Assembly: GCF_018271975.1 (NCBI RefSeq) | Contig: NZ_JAGUCN010000007.1 | Coordinates: 124,001-188,000 of the forward strand | Origin: Carboxylicivirga mesophila | GTDB lineage: Bacteria; Bacteroidota; Bacteroidia; Bacteroidales; Marinilabiliaceae | Direction of reading: 5' to 3' | Length of the DNA: 64,000 nt | Part shown: piece after piece, positions 1-10,296 of the stretch | Position numbering within the stretch: the first letter of the stretch is position 1 | How the letters are laid out: every line of letters starts with the position of its first letter | Translations under genes and position numbers: made by a program | The notes under the pieces: generated by a model | What the model was told of the DNA's origin: nothing | Seen by the model: the letters and a program-made list of their open reading frames with translations, nothing else | Databases searched by the model: none

Positions 1-6
1 ACACAT

Positions 7-14
7 TACTTTTG
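7..14 (+). promoter_or_regulatory. -7 promoter element (TACTTTTG) of the helicase gene
   Basis: Exact match to the Bacteroidota -7 consensus TAnnTTTG. It would start transcription near position 18, about 19 nt before the TTG start of the helicase. The -33 element would lie outside the window. Confidence 0.55.
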
Positions 15-36
15 CAGAAATTAAATTTTTGATGTT

Positions 37-1368
37 TTGAAGTTTACGGAATTAAATATTAATAAAGTGCTGATTAATGCACTGGAGGATATTGGGTTAG
101 AAGAAGCGACGCCGATACAGGAGCAATCATTTCCTGTAATCATGTCAGGCAGAGATGTGGTTGGAATTGCCCAAACAGGTACAGGGAAAACCTTTGCTTA
201 TATCTTACCGATATTACGTCAGTTGAAGTTTTCTCAGCAACGCCATCCGCGAATCCTGGTACTGGTGCCAACGCGTGAACTGGTTGAGCAGGTAGCGGGT
301 GAGTTTCGTAAACTGACAGAATACATGAGCGTTCGTATTGGTGGTGTATATGGCGGCACCAATATCAATACCCAAAAAGAACTGGTTTACGATGGCCTGG
401 ATGTGTTGGTGGCTACGCCGGGCAGGTTAATCGATTTAAGCCTGACTGGCGTGTTGCGTTTGAAGAATATCCAGAAACTGGTGGTTGATGAAGTGGATGA
501 AATGCTTAATCTGGGGTTCAGGTCACAGCTGGAGCAGATACAAGAGCTTTTGCCGGATAAGCGTCAGAACCTGATGTTTTCGGCTACCGTAACTGAAGAT
601 GTGGAACAGCTGATTAAGCAATGGTTCTACGACCCGGTGCGGGTAGAAGTAGCAGCTACTGGTACACCGTTAGAGAAGATATTCCAATCGGGCTTTATTG
701 TTCCAAATTTCTATACCAAACTGAATTTGCTTAAGCATCTTTTATCCACCAACGAGTCGATGGATAAGGTACTGGTGTTTGTGCAAAGTAAAAGTCTGGC
801 TGACCTGCTTTTTAATGAGTTAGAAAAGGATTTCCCAGAACAGATTGGGGTGATTCATTCCAATAAATCGCAGAATTTCCGTTTCAGGATGGTGGAAGAA
901 TTCCTGGAAGGAAAGAGGCGGATATTGTTGGCCACCGACCTTATTGCCAGGGGGATGGATATTAACCAGGTGAGCCACGTTATTAACTATGATTTACCAG
1001 AAACAGCAGAATCCTACATTCACCGCATTGGTCGTACTGGTCGTGCCGATACCGACGGTATTGCCATTGCTTTCGTGGAAGAAAAAGATGAAGATATTTG
1101 GGCATCTATCCAAAAACTGATGAAAAAGCAAGTGCAGCTGGAGCCTGTACCGGCTGATGTGAAAGTCAGTGAAAAGCTATTGGAATCAGAGAAGGAGGTA
1201 TTACCTGGCATGATGGTGAACAAAGCACCTAAACCAATTAGCCAAAGGGGTGCTGCTTTTCATGAAAAGAAAGATAAGAATAAAAAGACTAACCAAGGAG
1301 GATCGTATCGACGGAAGCTAGCCGCCAAATATAAGAAACCTAAAACAAGAGGACAGAAACGAAAGTAA
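37..1368 (+). CDS. DEAD-box ATP-dependent RNA helicase with a DEVD Walker B motif
   Basis: ATP-dependent RNA unwinding, probably in ribosome assembly or mRNA turnover. All core motifs are visible: Q motif near residue 27, motif I AQTGTGKT (45-52), Ia PTREL, TPGR, motif II DEVD (151-154) where DEAD is usual, SAT (182-184), and HRIGRTGR near 330. A Lys-rich basic tail after about residue 395 resembles RhlE-type helicases and would bind RNA. The start is TTG: the only nearby ATG (32-34) is followed directly by a stop, and MKFTELN matches the usual family N-terminus. The -7 element at 7-14 supports this start. The family is certain; the RhlE-like assignment is inference. Confidence 0.93.
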   Translation: MKFTELNINKVLINALEDIGLEEATPIQEQSFPVIMSGRDVVGIAQTGTGKTFAYILPILRQLKFSQQRHPRILVLVPTRELVEQVAGEFRKLTEYMSVRIGGVYGGTNINTQKELVYDGLDVLVATPGRLIDLSLTGVLRLKNIQKLVVDEVDEMLNLGFRSQLEQIQELLPDKRQNLMFSATVTEDVEQLIKQWFYDPVRVEVAATGTPLEKIFQSGFIVPNFYTKLNLLKHLLSTNESMDKVLVFVQSKSLADLLFNELEKDFPEQIGVIHSNKSQNFRFRMVEEFLEGKRRILLATDLIARGMDINQVSHVINYDLPETAESYIHRIGRTGRADTDGIAIAFVEEKDEDIWASIQKLMKKQVQLEPVPADVKVSEKLLESEKEVLPGMMVNKAPKPISQRGAAFHEKKDKNKKTNQGGSYRRKLAAKYKKPKTRGQKRK

Positions 1369-1399
1369 TTACTATCTTAACTCAGCTATTTCTTTTGCA

Positions 1400-2386
1400 A
1401 TGAAAAAACATCGTGTCCTATTTCTTATTAATCCCATATCGGGTATTGGTAAACAGCGAACAGTTGAGAAAGCTGTTGGAGATGAGATTGACCATGAAAA
1501 GATTGAGTTTGATATTGCTTACACCGAATATGCCGGTCATGCACGTGAATTAGCCAGGAATGCGGTGGGTAAATACGATGTGGTGGTGGCTGTAGGCGGA
1601 GATGGAACAGTCAATGAAGTAGGATCGTCATTGATTAATACCACCACAGCTTTGGCCATCATCCCAACAGGTTCGGGCAACGGACTGGCTCGTTATCTGG
1701 ATATTCCTTTACGCGTTAACAGGGCTTTGCAGGTTATCAACCATTTGGTAAAAAAGGATATCGATACGCTTCGCGTGAATGAGCAGGTATCATTAAATGT
1801 GGCAGGTATTGGCTTTGACGGACATATCAGTCACCAGTTTGCCAAAGAGAAGAATAGGGGACCCGCAGGTTATGTAAAGCTCATTACAAAGGAATATGCC
1901 AAGTATAAATCATCGGTGTATCGTATTTCTATAGATAATAAGACCTATGAACTGCCCGCCTTCATGCTTACTTTTGCCAACTCATCGCAGTGGGGAAACA
2001 ACATTCATATTGCGCCCCAGGCAAAAATTGACGATGGACTTATTGATGTATGTATTATTAAGGAGTTTCCAATCTACGATGGGCCATCCTTGTTAATTAG
2101 TATCTTGGATCAGAGTGTTGACCAGCGAAGGTATGATGTTGTAACCAGGGCTAAGCATATTACCATTGAAAGTGATGAAAAGTTAGTAGGACATTTGGAT
2201 GGAGAGCCGGTAGAGTTGGGGCACAGGGCCGAAATTAGAATTCACCCTTTATCACTCCGGGTAATTATTCCTCCTAAAGATTTCAGGAAAAACCTGCTGG
2301 ATCCACTTATGGAATTAAAAGAGTTTTTACCGCCAATTCCTCAACTAACAAACTTACCCAAAGGCTTTAGACATGGTAAGAAGTAA
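1400..2386 (+). CDS. Diacylglycerol kinase-family lipid kinase (YegS/DgkB-like)
   Basis: Predicted cytosolic lipid kinase that phosphorylates diacylglycerol or a related lipid. The N-terminal DAGK catalytic domain shows NPISG (11-15), the nucleotide-binding GGDGT motif near residue 66 and the GSGNGLAR motif near 91. The C-terminal half is the beta-sandwich typical of YegS/DgkB enzymes, ending with the LDGEP segment around 268-272. Length (328 aa) is slightly above the usual 290-310 because of a Pro-rich tail. It starts 31 nt after the helicase stop and may be co-transcribed with it. A hairpin terminator follows at 2423. The exact lipid substrate cannot be read from the sequence. Confidence 0.88.
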   Translation: MKKHRVLFLINPISGIGKQRTVEKAVGDEIDHEKIEFDIAYTEYAGHARELARNAVGKYDVVVAVGGDGTVNEVGSSLINTTTALAIIPTGSGNGLARYLDIPLRVNRALQVINHLVKKDIDTLRVNEQVSLNVAGIGFDGHISHQFAKEKNRGPAGYVKLITKEYAKYKSSVYRISIDNKTYELPAFMLTFANSSQWGNNIHIAPQAKIDDGLIDVCIIKEFPIYDGPSLLISILDQSVDQRRYDVVTRAKHITIESDEKLVGHLDGEPVELGHRAEIRIHPLSLRVIIPPKDFRKNLLDPLMELKEFLPPIPQLTNLPKGFRHGKK

Positions 2387-2422
2387 GTGTTCATTTTAAA
2401 GTCATGTTAGGATACTAAAAAA

Positions 2423-2448
2423 GCCGCTCAGTTTCTGGAGCGGCTTTT
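2423..2448. terminator. Bidirectional terminator between lipid kinase and yidC
   Basis: A 7-bp perfect stem, GCCGCTC/GAGCGGC, with an 8-nt loop is flanked by an A-run on the left and TTTT on the right. It can therefore end transcription from both convergent genes. Confidence 0.85.
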
Positions 2449-2468
2449 CAATTACATATGGTAACTAA

Positions 2469-4313
2469 TTATTTCTTTTTACCTTTTTTGGCTGCTTGCG
2501 TCTGCTGACGTTGCATGTCCTCCAGGCGTTGCTGAAATTTCGACTTCTTAACTGGCTTCTTTTTGTTGGCATTCAGCTTCGCTAATAAAGCCTCTTCATC
2601 AACAAAACGACGAATTAATAGCGTTTGACCAATGGTTATCAGGGTAGAGATGAAGTAATAGTAACTCAAACCTGATGCGTAGTTGTTAAAGAAGAACAGG
2701 AACATCACCGGCATCATGTACATCATTCCTTTCATACCAGGCATTTGCTGACTGCTTTGTGTCATCTCCTGATTAATCTTGGTATACACAATATTGGTAA
2801 TGGCCATTAACAAACAGAAAAGACTCACATGATCACCATAGAACGGAATAGTAAATGGTAATTCAAAGATTGAGTCGTATGATGATAAATCCTGCGCCCA
2901 TAGGAAAGCTTCTCCACGCAGCTCAATAGAGGCGGGGAAAAACTGGAACATGGCAAACAGGATTGGCATTTGTAACAGCATTGGCAAACAGCCACCCATT
3001 GGGTTTACACCGGCCTTGCGGTACAATGCCATGGTAGCCTGCTGGCGTTCCATTGCTTTCTCCTTTGGAATCTTGTTGTTGATCTCTTCAATTTGTGGCT
3101 TTAACACCTTCATTTTAGCCGTTGATACATAAGATTTATAGGTCAGCGGGAAAAGAATCAGTTTAATAAGGATAGTTAGCAACAGGATAATGATACCATA
3201 ATTGCTGATAAAGCCCTCGAAGAAGTGGAATACCTCAATTACACCCAGGTTGATATAACGAAGAAATCCCCATCCTAAATAAACCAACTCACGCAAGTCG
3301 TAAGCCTCATCGTAGGGTTTCAGAGCTTTAAAATCATTTGGTCCGAAGTAGAAATGAAAATCCAGGTTATCATTACCTGTATAAGGTACATTTACCAATG
3401 CACTGGCGTTCATAATTAAACGCTCATTTTTATCTTCTGGTGCTTCTGTAGCTACTTCTCCACTTACAAAATCATCCTTGGCAATAAATACCGATGAAAA
3501 GAACTGATCTTTAAACGCTACCCACTGTACTTTTGTACTTAATTTTTCTGACTTAGAACTTGTGGCTACAATGTGATCAACATCTTCCTGGGCAAACTTG
3601 AAATAAACACCTGCTCGCTGGCGCTCAAAGTCCGGTGCTTTTTCCTGAGCGTCCATTCGCATATTCCATTCAATACCTAGTGAGCCTGTGTTCGTAGACA
3701 TGATGCTACCCATATTGTTGGTGGTGATATTAAAATCAGCCATGTAGCTGTCATCAGGCAATGCATATGAAAACACCAGTTTTCCTTCTGCCGCGTTAAT
3801 TACAAAATCGGCTTTGTTGCCAGATGTTGAAGCCACATCAAAAAACAGGTCATTGGTGTGGAAGTTACGATTGCTATGTGTAAAGTAGAAGCCAAATTTA
3901 TTCTGGTCGCCATTCATTAGTACTAAAGGCTGGCCATCATGCGTTTTATAGTCTTTAAGTTCAACCGAGTAGATGCGGGCACCTTTGGTTGAAATCTTCA
4001 TCTTTACCAGGTTGTTTTCTAAGGTCACAAATGATTGCTCCCCTTCTGCGGCACTGGCAAATAAGCCGTAGCGATCTGATTTTTCCTGTGCAATTATTGA
4101 AGAATCCTTTTGAGCTTCAGCTTCCTGGGTTTGTTGAGCTTTAACTGCAGCAGCCTGAGCTTCGGCTTCGGATCTTAATTGCTCAACCATGGCAATTGAG
4201 TCTCTGCGGCGTTGCTGTTGTGCCAGCTGCTCCTCAGATGGCTTGTTAATCCACCAGAAGAAACCCAGAATAATCGTGATTAGTATAATTCCGGTTATCG
4301 AATTTCTATCCAT
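2469..4313 (-). CDS. yidC: Membrane protein insertase YidC
   Basis: Inserts and folds inner-membrane proteins, alone or with SecYEG. Residues 6-22 form the N-terminal membrane anchor. A coiled, Gln/Ala-rich linker follows, then a large periplasmic beta-domain to about residue 340. The conserved five-helix Oxa1/60-kDa core starts near 365 and includes the hydrophilic loop with KAGVNPMGGCLP (about 434-445). The Lys-rich tail (about 590-614) is ribosome-binding in the family. Length (614 aa) fits Bacteroidota YidC. It lies 22 nt downstream of pyrG and is almost certainly in the same operon. Confidence 0.97.
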   Translation of the reverse strand: MDRNSITGIILITIILGFFWWINKPSEEQLAQQQRRRDSIAMVEQLRSEAEAQAAAVKAQQTQEAEAQKDSSIIAQEKSDRYGLFASAAEGEQSFVTLENNLVKMKISTKGARIYSVELKDYKTHDGQPLVLMNGDQNKFGFYFTHSNRNFHTNDLFFDVASTSGNKADFVINAAEGKLVFSYALPDDSYMADFNITTNNMGSIMSTNTGSLGIEWNMRMDAQEKAPDFERQRAGVYFKFAQEDVDHIVATSSKSEKLSTKVQWVAFKDQFFSSVFIAKDDFVSGEVATEAPEDKNERLIMNASALVNVPYTGNDNLDFHFYFGPNDFKALKPYDEAYDLRELVYLGWGFLRYINLGVIEVFHFFEGFISNYGIIILLLTILIKLILFPLTYKSYVSTAKMKVLKPQIEEINNKIPKEKAMERQQATMALYRKAGVNPMGGCLPMLLQMPILFAMFQFFPASIELRGEAFLWAQDLSSYDSIFELPFTIPFYGDHVSLFCLLMAITNIVYTKINQEMTQSSQQMPGMKGMMYMMPVMFLFFFNNYASGLSYYYFISTLITIGQTLLIRRFVDEEALLAKLNANKKKPVKKSKFQQRLEDMQRQQTQAAKKGKKK

Positions 4314-4335
4314 TTTATTACTTTGTGTGTTAAGT

Positions 4336-5982
<1,647 letters not shown>

Positions 5983-5992
5983 TTACAAGCTA

Positions 5993-6000
5993 CAAAGGTA
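5993..6000 (-). promoter_or_regulatory. -7 promoter element (TACCTTTG) of pyrG-yidC
   Basis: Exact TAnnTTTG match on the minus strand. It gives a predicted leader of about 50 nt before the GTG start of pyrG. No clear -33 TTTG was seen. Confidence 0.55.
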
Positions 6001-6204
6001 GAAAAATACCTAAAATAACCGTTAACTTCCTTTTAAATAATGCTGCTTTGTTTAATTCGTTTAGTCAATTTCTACGTAGCTTAATAGGCGCCTCACATCT
6101 TATTTAAAATAGCAAATGGACTGATTTAGTGATGTAATTCAAAGTATTACGATGAACTTATAAAAAAGTCGTAAAATATAATAGTATTACTCTTACAAAC
6201 ATCT

Positions 6205-6212
6205 TATCTTTG
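6205..6212 (+). promoter_or_regulatory. -7 promoter element (TATCTTTG) of ppc
   Basis: Exact TAnnTTTG match about 86 nt upstream of the ppc ATG. Transcription would start near 6216. No clear -33 TTTG was found 17-23 bp upstream. Confidence 0.55.
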
Positions 6213-6297
6213 CATTTGTTATTTATAAGGTAAGTTTACTTACAGTTGAAGTATCATTGCCCTATAAATAATATCAATACACAAAATAAGTAAAAGA

Positions 6298-8865
6298 ATG
6301 AACCAAATTGAGAAGTCGTATCGCGAACTGGTGGAATTGAAATACCAGTTGTATAACAGCTTGTTTCTCACTCTGCCACTTCATGCTGTTCAGCAAACAG
6401 GGCTTTTATTACCATTGTTGAACGAAGCGTGCGTAAAAGGGTTGGAGAATGGCGAATCGCCAACAACTATTGTCAATAATTTTTTCAAAGAACATAAGCC
6501 TGAGTTAACGGAGCGTGAACGTATCTCGTTCTTATTTAAGATTATACAATATGTTGAGCGTCAAATAGTATTGATAGATGCACTGGAGGAAGCTGCTTAT
6601 ACCAAAATTCACCGTATGAATGATTCAGATTCATGGGGACGCATTAAGCAAAAGGTAGAGAATCGCAAGCTAGAGCAGCAGATGGATGAATTGTTGGATA
6701 GCTTTGGTATCAGGGTTGTACTAACTGCTCACCCAACTCAATTCTATCCGGGACGAGTGCTGGCAATATCAACTGATTTAACTGAGGCTATCACCAACGA
6801 TGAAGTTGGTTACGCGCGAGATCTGCTTCAACAACTTGGAAAAACACCGTTTTATCGTAAGCAAAAACCTTCGGCCTACGATGAAGCCATTGCATTAACG
6901 TGGTATCTGGGTAATATTTTCTATCCGGCCGTGGGTCAGTTGCTCGATCGCATTGATGAGTTTTTTCCTGGTAAAATCGATCATAATAAAGAATTAATTA
7001 CCATGGGGTTCTGGCCCGGTGGCGATAGAGACGGTAATCCGTTTGTAAAAGTTGATACCACTTTAAAAGTAGCTCGAAAGCTGCGCTTTACCTTATCTAC
7101 GTGTTACCACACTGAATTGAAGGCGATCAAACGGCGTATGAGTTTTCCTGGTGTTTACGATATTATTCATGAGCTGGATGAACTATTTGTTGAAGAGCTC
7201 ACCAATGCATCAGGTGAAAGAAATGTAGACTTAAACCATCTGCTGAATCAACTAGATAAAGTTGAGAAGTTGCTGGAAGAAGAGCACCAGGGACTGTTTG
7301 TTGACAAGATAAAATCCTTTAGACGTAAAATTAAGCAGTTTGGCTTTTTCTTTGCGAGTATTGATGTACGTCAGGATAGCCGGGTGATAGGAAAAGCATT
7401 TAATGAAGTAATGCGTGTGAATCCCGGTCTGTTCCCTGAAGATTTGTGGGAGCGAACGGAGGCTGAACAATTAGATTTATTGTTAAAGGCAAAAGGCCGC
7501 ATTGATACAAGTGTTTTTGAAGATGAACTGGTGCGTGACACGCTCGAATCAATGAAGGCGATTAAAAGTATTCAAAAAGAAAATGGTGAGAGAGCTGCCC
7601 ATCGATACATTATAAGTAACTGTCGTGGAGTGGTCGATATTGCAAAAGTTTTTGCATTGGCGCGCTTGTGCAGCTGGGGTGATGAGCCTTTATCAATTGA
7701 CATTGTTCCTCTGTTTGAAACAGTTGACGATCTGAAAGGAGCTGGACAGTCAATGAAGACGCTTTATAATCATCCAAAATATAAAACACATCTGGCCAAC
7801 CGCAAGAATAGACAAACGGTGATGCTTGGTTTTTCTGATGGTACAAAGGATGGTGGCTACCTGATGGCTAACTGGGGTATTTATCGTGCTAAAGAAGATA
7901 TTACCTTGATTTCGCGAGAGAGTGATGTTGAAGTAGTGTTTTTTGACGGGCGCGGCGGACCGCCGGCGCGAGGTGGTGGTAATACACATCTGTTTTATTC
8001 TGCACTGGGTAAAACCATCGATAGTCATCAAATACAACTCACGATACAAGGGCAAACGATTAGCTCACATTATGGCATTAAAGAGGCAGCTGCGCACAAC
8101 CTTGGGCATTTGTTAACAGCAGGATTTGAAAACAACCTGTTTAACCGTGCTGATTCTGATTTAAGTGCTGGTCAGCGCGAGTTGATTGAACAAATGTCAG
8201 TGGTTGGTTATGAAAAGTATGCTGCGCTTAAGGCTCATCCCTTATTTATTCCGTTTTTGGAAGAAAGAAGTACTTTAAAGTATTATGGTTTAGCGAATAT
8301 TGGTAGTCGCCCCTCAAAACGGGGAGGTAGTGATAAACTGGAGTTTGATGATTTAAGGGCTATTCCTTTTGTGGGCGCCTGGAGTCAGTTGAAGCAGAAT
8401 GTGCCAGGCTTTTATGGGTTGGGAACTGCTCTGAAAGAGCAGGAAGATGCGGGAAACCTCGAAGCTTGTCAGGAGCTGTATAATTCATCTATCTTCTTCA
8501 GAGCTTTAATATCAAATAGTATGCAGAGTATGAGTAAGACCAACTTTGCATTGACGAAGTACATGGAGCAGGATAAGAAATTCGGTGAATTCTGGAAGAT
8601 TATCTACAATGAATACTTGTTAACAAAAGAGATGGTATTGAAGGTGTCTGGCGATGCTGAGTTACTGCAGGACAATGCCCGTAGCCGCAATAGTATTCGA
8701 TTGCGTGAAAGTGTTGTGCTGCCATTACTGGCCATTCAGCAGTATGCGCTTATAGAGATTCAGAAATTACAGGATAAACCAGAAGATGAGCATCTGGCGC
8801 TCTATGAGCGGATGGTTATGCGTTCGCTGTTCGGAAATATTAATGCCAGTCGTAATTCTGTCTGA
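6298..8865 (+). CDS. ppc: Phosphoenolpyruvate carboxylase
   Basis: Carboxylates PEP to oxaloacetate, feeding the reductive branch to fumarate and succinate. Family motifs are present: TAHPTQFYPG (catalytic His, near residue 144), the Arg-containing GFWPGGDRDGNPF (near 238), and the mobile-loop and glycine-rich segment FDGRGGPPARGGG (near 550). Length 855 aa is within the bacterial PEPC range (about 850-950). The C-terminus ends in NASRNSV rather than the classical RNTG or QNTG. Monocistronic: own promoter, own long terminator at 8884-8930. Confidence 0.96.
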   Translation: MNQIEKSYRELVELKYQLYNSLFLTLPLHAVQQTGLLLPLLNEACVKGLENGESPTTIVNNFFKEHKPELTERERISFLFKIIQYVERQIVLIDALEEAAYTKIHRMNDSDSWGRIKQKVENRKLEQQMDELLDSFGIRVVLTAHPTQFYPGRVLAISTDLTEAITNDEVGYARDLLQQLGKTPFYRKQKPSAYDEAIALTWYLGNIFYPAVGQLLDRIDEFFPGKIDHNKELITMGFWPGGDRDGNPFVKVDTTLKVARKLRFTLSTCYHTELKAIKRRMSFPGVYDIIHELDELFVEELTNASGERNVDLNHLLNQLDKVEKLLEEEHQGLFVDKIKSFRRKIKQFGFFFASIDVRQDSRVIGKAFNEVMRVNPGLFPEDLWERTEAEQLDLLLKAKGRIDTSVFEDELVRDTLESMKAIKSIQKENGERAAHRYIISNCRGVVDIAKVFALARLCSWGDEPLSIDIVPLFETVDDLKGAGQSMKTLYNHPKYKTHLANRKNRQTVMLGFSDGTKDGGYLMANWGIYRAKEDITLISRESDVEVVFFDGRGGPPARGGGNTHLFYSALGKTIDSHQIQLTIQGQTISSHYGIKEAAAHNLGHLLTAGFENNLFNRADSDLSAGQRELIEQMSVVGYEKYAALKAHPLFIPFLEERSTLKYYGLANIGSRPSKRGGSDKLEFDDLRAIPFVGAWSQLKQNVPGFYGLGTALKEQEDAGNLEACQELYNSSIFFRALISNSMQSMSKTNFALTKYMEQDKKFGEFWKIIYNEYLLTKEMVLKVSGDAELLQDNARSRNSIRLRESVVLPLLAIQQYALIEIQKLQDKPEDEHLALYERMVMRSLFGNINASRNSV

Positions 8866-8883
8866 TATAAAAGAACACGCTTA

Positions 8884-8930
8884 GATATAACAAGAGGCTC
8901 AGTCATAATGATTGAGCCTCTTGTTATATC
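8884..8930. terminator. Long bidirectional terminator between ppc and the porin
   Basis: An 18-bp perfect inverted repeat (8884-8901 with 8913-8930) surrounds an 11-nt loop that can pair further. Both convergent genes end here: ppc from the left, the porin gene from the right. Confidence 0.85.
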
Positions 8931-8941
8931 AAACTAGTGAT

Positions 8942-10225
8942 TTAGTCTTTTTTTGTTTCAAATAATGTAGGCTTAAAGGTTAATTGAACCCATGCCCAAC
9001 TATTGCCTGTGCTATTTTCTTCAACACCTTTGATGGCATATAGAGCATCTTTAGCAAACATATGCGAGTAACCAAAATCTAACTGTACCTGACCTTTATG
9101 AGAATATCCGCACCATAAATCAATTTCTGTACCTAAGCCTTGGTCAAAGTTATCAAGTTTGCCATCAGCGCTAAAGAAGTGAATGGCTCCATTGAATTTA
9201 ACTTTACTCGGTTTAAAATCACCTTTGATGTAAATATCGTTCAGTCCAACATTGTTTCCATGATTTCCTACGTAGAAATAATCCATAAAACCATTGAACT
9301 TATGGTTTGTGCCGTATAATGGAGCGAAAGAGTTTAATTTATCAGCACCGGATTGATCAGTTCCAGAAAGAAGTTCGTAACCAGCACCGATGTTTGCTTT
9401 CTCATTTAATCCCATGATGGCGTCAATCGAAAAGTTAAATGCCGAAAGGTCTACTTTGTCATCTGGTGTTCCGAAATTATTTTTAAGAACTTCTTCTCCG
9501 AATTGATAGTACAGATTACCAGCTAACTTGATACCGCTTATTTCAGTTTTAATATGAGTTCCTAAAGTGCGACTGCAAATAATATCTTGTTTTGTAACTG
9601 CGTTATTAGCAAATTCAAGATTTTGAGCTTTTCCGTTATTAAGGAATAATATACTGGCAGAATAAGAGTCACCTTTTCGATTTAACCATAAAAATTGCAT
9701 GCGTTTATAAGCATCAGGACCTGTGTAAATGTTGTTATTCAGGTTTTGGTTGTGATATGCAAATCCCAGGTGGATATTAATGTTTCCTTGGTATTTTAAT
9801 AAAGCCAAATCATGCGAACGAGCTTGTTGAGCCCATCCTACACTACCAAGAATGCGGTGGTCATCATAAACCAGTTGTTGACGACCAGCTTTCAAAGATA
9901 GCTTCTTATTCATAAACCATTCAGCCCATGCTTGATGCAGATAAACAACATTGTTGCCATTTGTAGTGAGTTGCCTTTCAGCTCCCCATTGACGAACATC
10001 TTGCATGACAACCCCTATTGCGAAATCATCATTTTTAAAATCTAAATTAAGACGGGTTCTTTGTGTAGTAATTACTGAAGCATCTTGTCCTTCAAATGCT
10101 GGAGTTTTAACCCCATGGTTATATTCTGTTCGCGGTCTTACTTCTGCAGATATTTTAACCTGCGCATATAGCGTGCTTCCTGCCAGCAATAAGCCAGCAA
10201 GAGCAAATATGTATTTCAGTTTCAT
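8942..10225 (-). CDS. Outer-membrane porin of the alginate-export (AlgE-like) family
   Basis: Predicted 427-residue outer-membrane beta-barrel. A cleavable signal peptide (MKLKYIFALAGLLLAGSTLYA, cut after about residue 21) precedes an R-x-R-T-E-Y N-terminal strand (about 30-35). Alternating aromatic strands follow to the C-terminus, as in the Alginate_exp family (PF13372). It sits 71 nt downstream of nrfA on the same strand, separated by a strong hairpin. In Bacteroidota such barrels often accompany respiratory genes, so passage of nitrite or another small anion is plausible. No alginate genes lie nearby, so an alginate role is unlikely. Substrate unproven. Confidence 0.75.
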   Translation of the reverse strand: MKLKYIFALAGLLLAGSTLYAQVKISAEVRPRTEYNHGVKTPAFEGQDASVITTQRTRLNLDFKNDDFAIGVVMQDVRQWGAERQLTTNGNNVVYLHQAWAEWFMNKKLSLKAGRQQLVYDDHRILGSVGWAQQARSHDLALLKYQGNINIHLGFAYHNQNLNNNIYTGPDAYKRMQFLWLNRKGDSYSASILFLNNGKAQNLEFANNAVTKQDIICSRTLGTHIKTEISGIKLAGNLYYQFGEEVLKNNFGTPDDKVDLSAFNFSIDAIMGLNEKANIGAGYELLSGTDQSGADKLNSFAPLYGTNHKFNGFMDYFYVGNHGNNVGLNDIYIKGDFKPSKVKFNGAIHFFSADGKLDNFDQGLGTEIDLWCGYSHKGQVQLDFGYSHMFAKDALYAIKGVEENSTGNSWAWVQLTFKPTLFETKKD

Positions 10226-10250
10226 AAAATTTGATTTAGGTGAATGTACA

Positions 10251-10290
10251 AAGCTCTTTTCGAAACATTTTATTGCTTCGAAAAGAGCTT
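10251..10290 (-). terminator. 14-bp stem-loop between nrfA and the porin gene
   Basis: A perfect 14-bp inverted repeat (10251-10264 with 10277-10290), 12-nt loop, directly after the nrfA stop. On the minus strand it is followed by only a short U-rich tract, so it may be a leaky terminator or mRNA processing/stability element rather than a full stop. Confidence 0.65.
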
Positions 10291-10296
10291 GAGCAT

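Noticed and set aside
8942-10225. Alginate secretion locus based on the AlgE-like porin
   Set aside because: No alginate synthesis, epimerase or lyase genes nearby; the neighbours are nitrite respiration genes.
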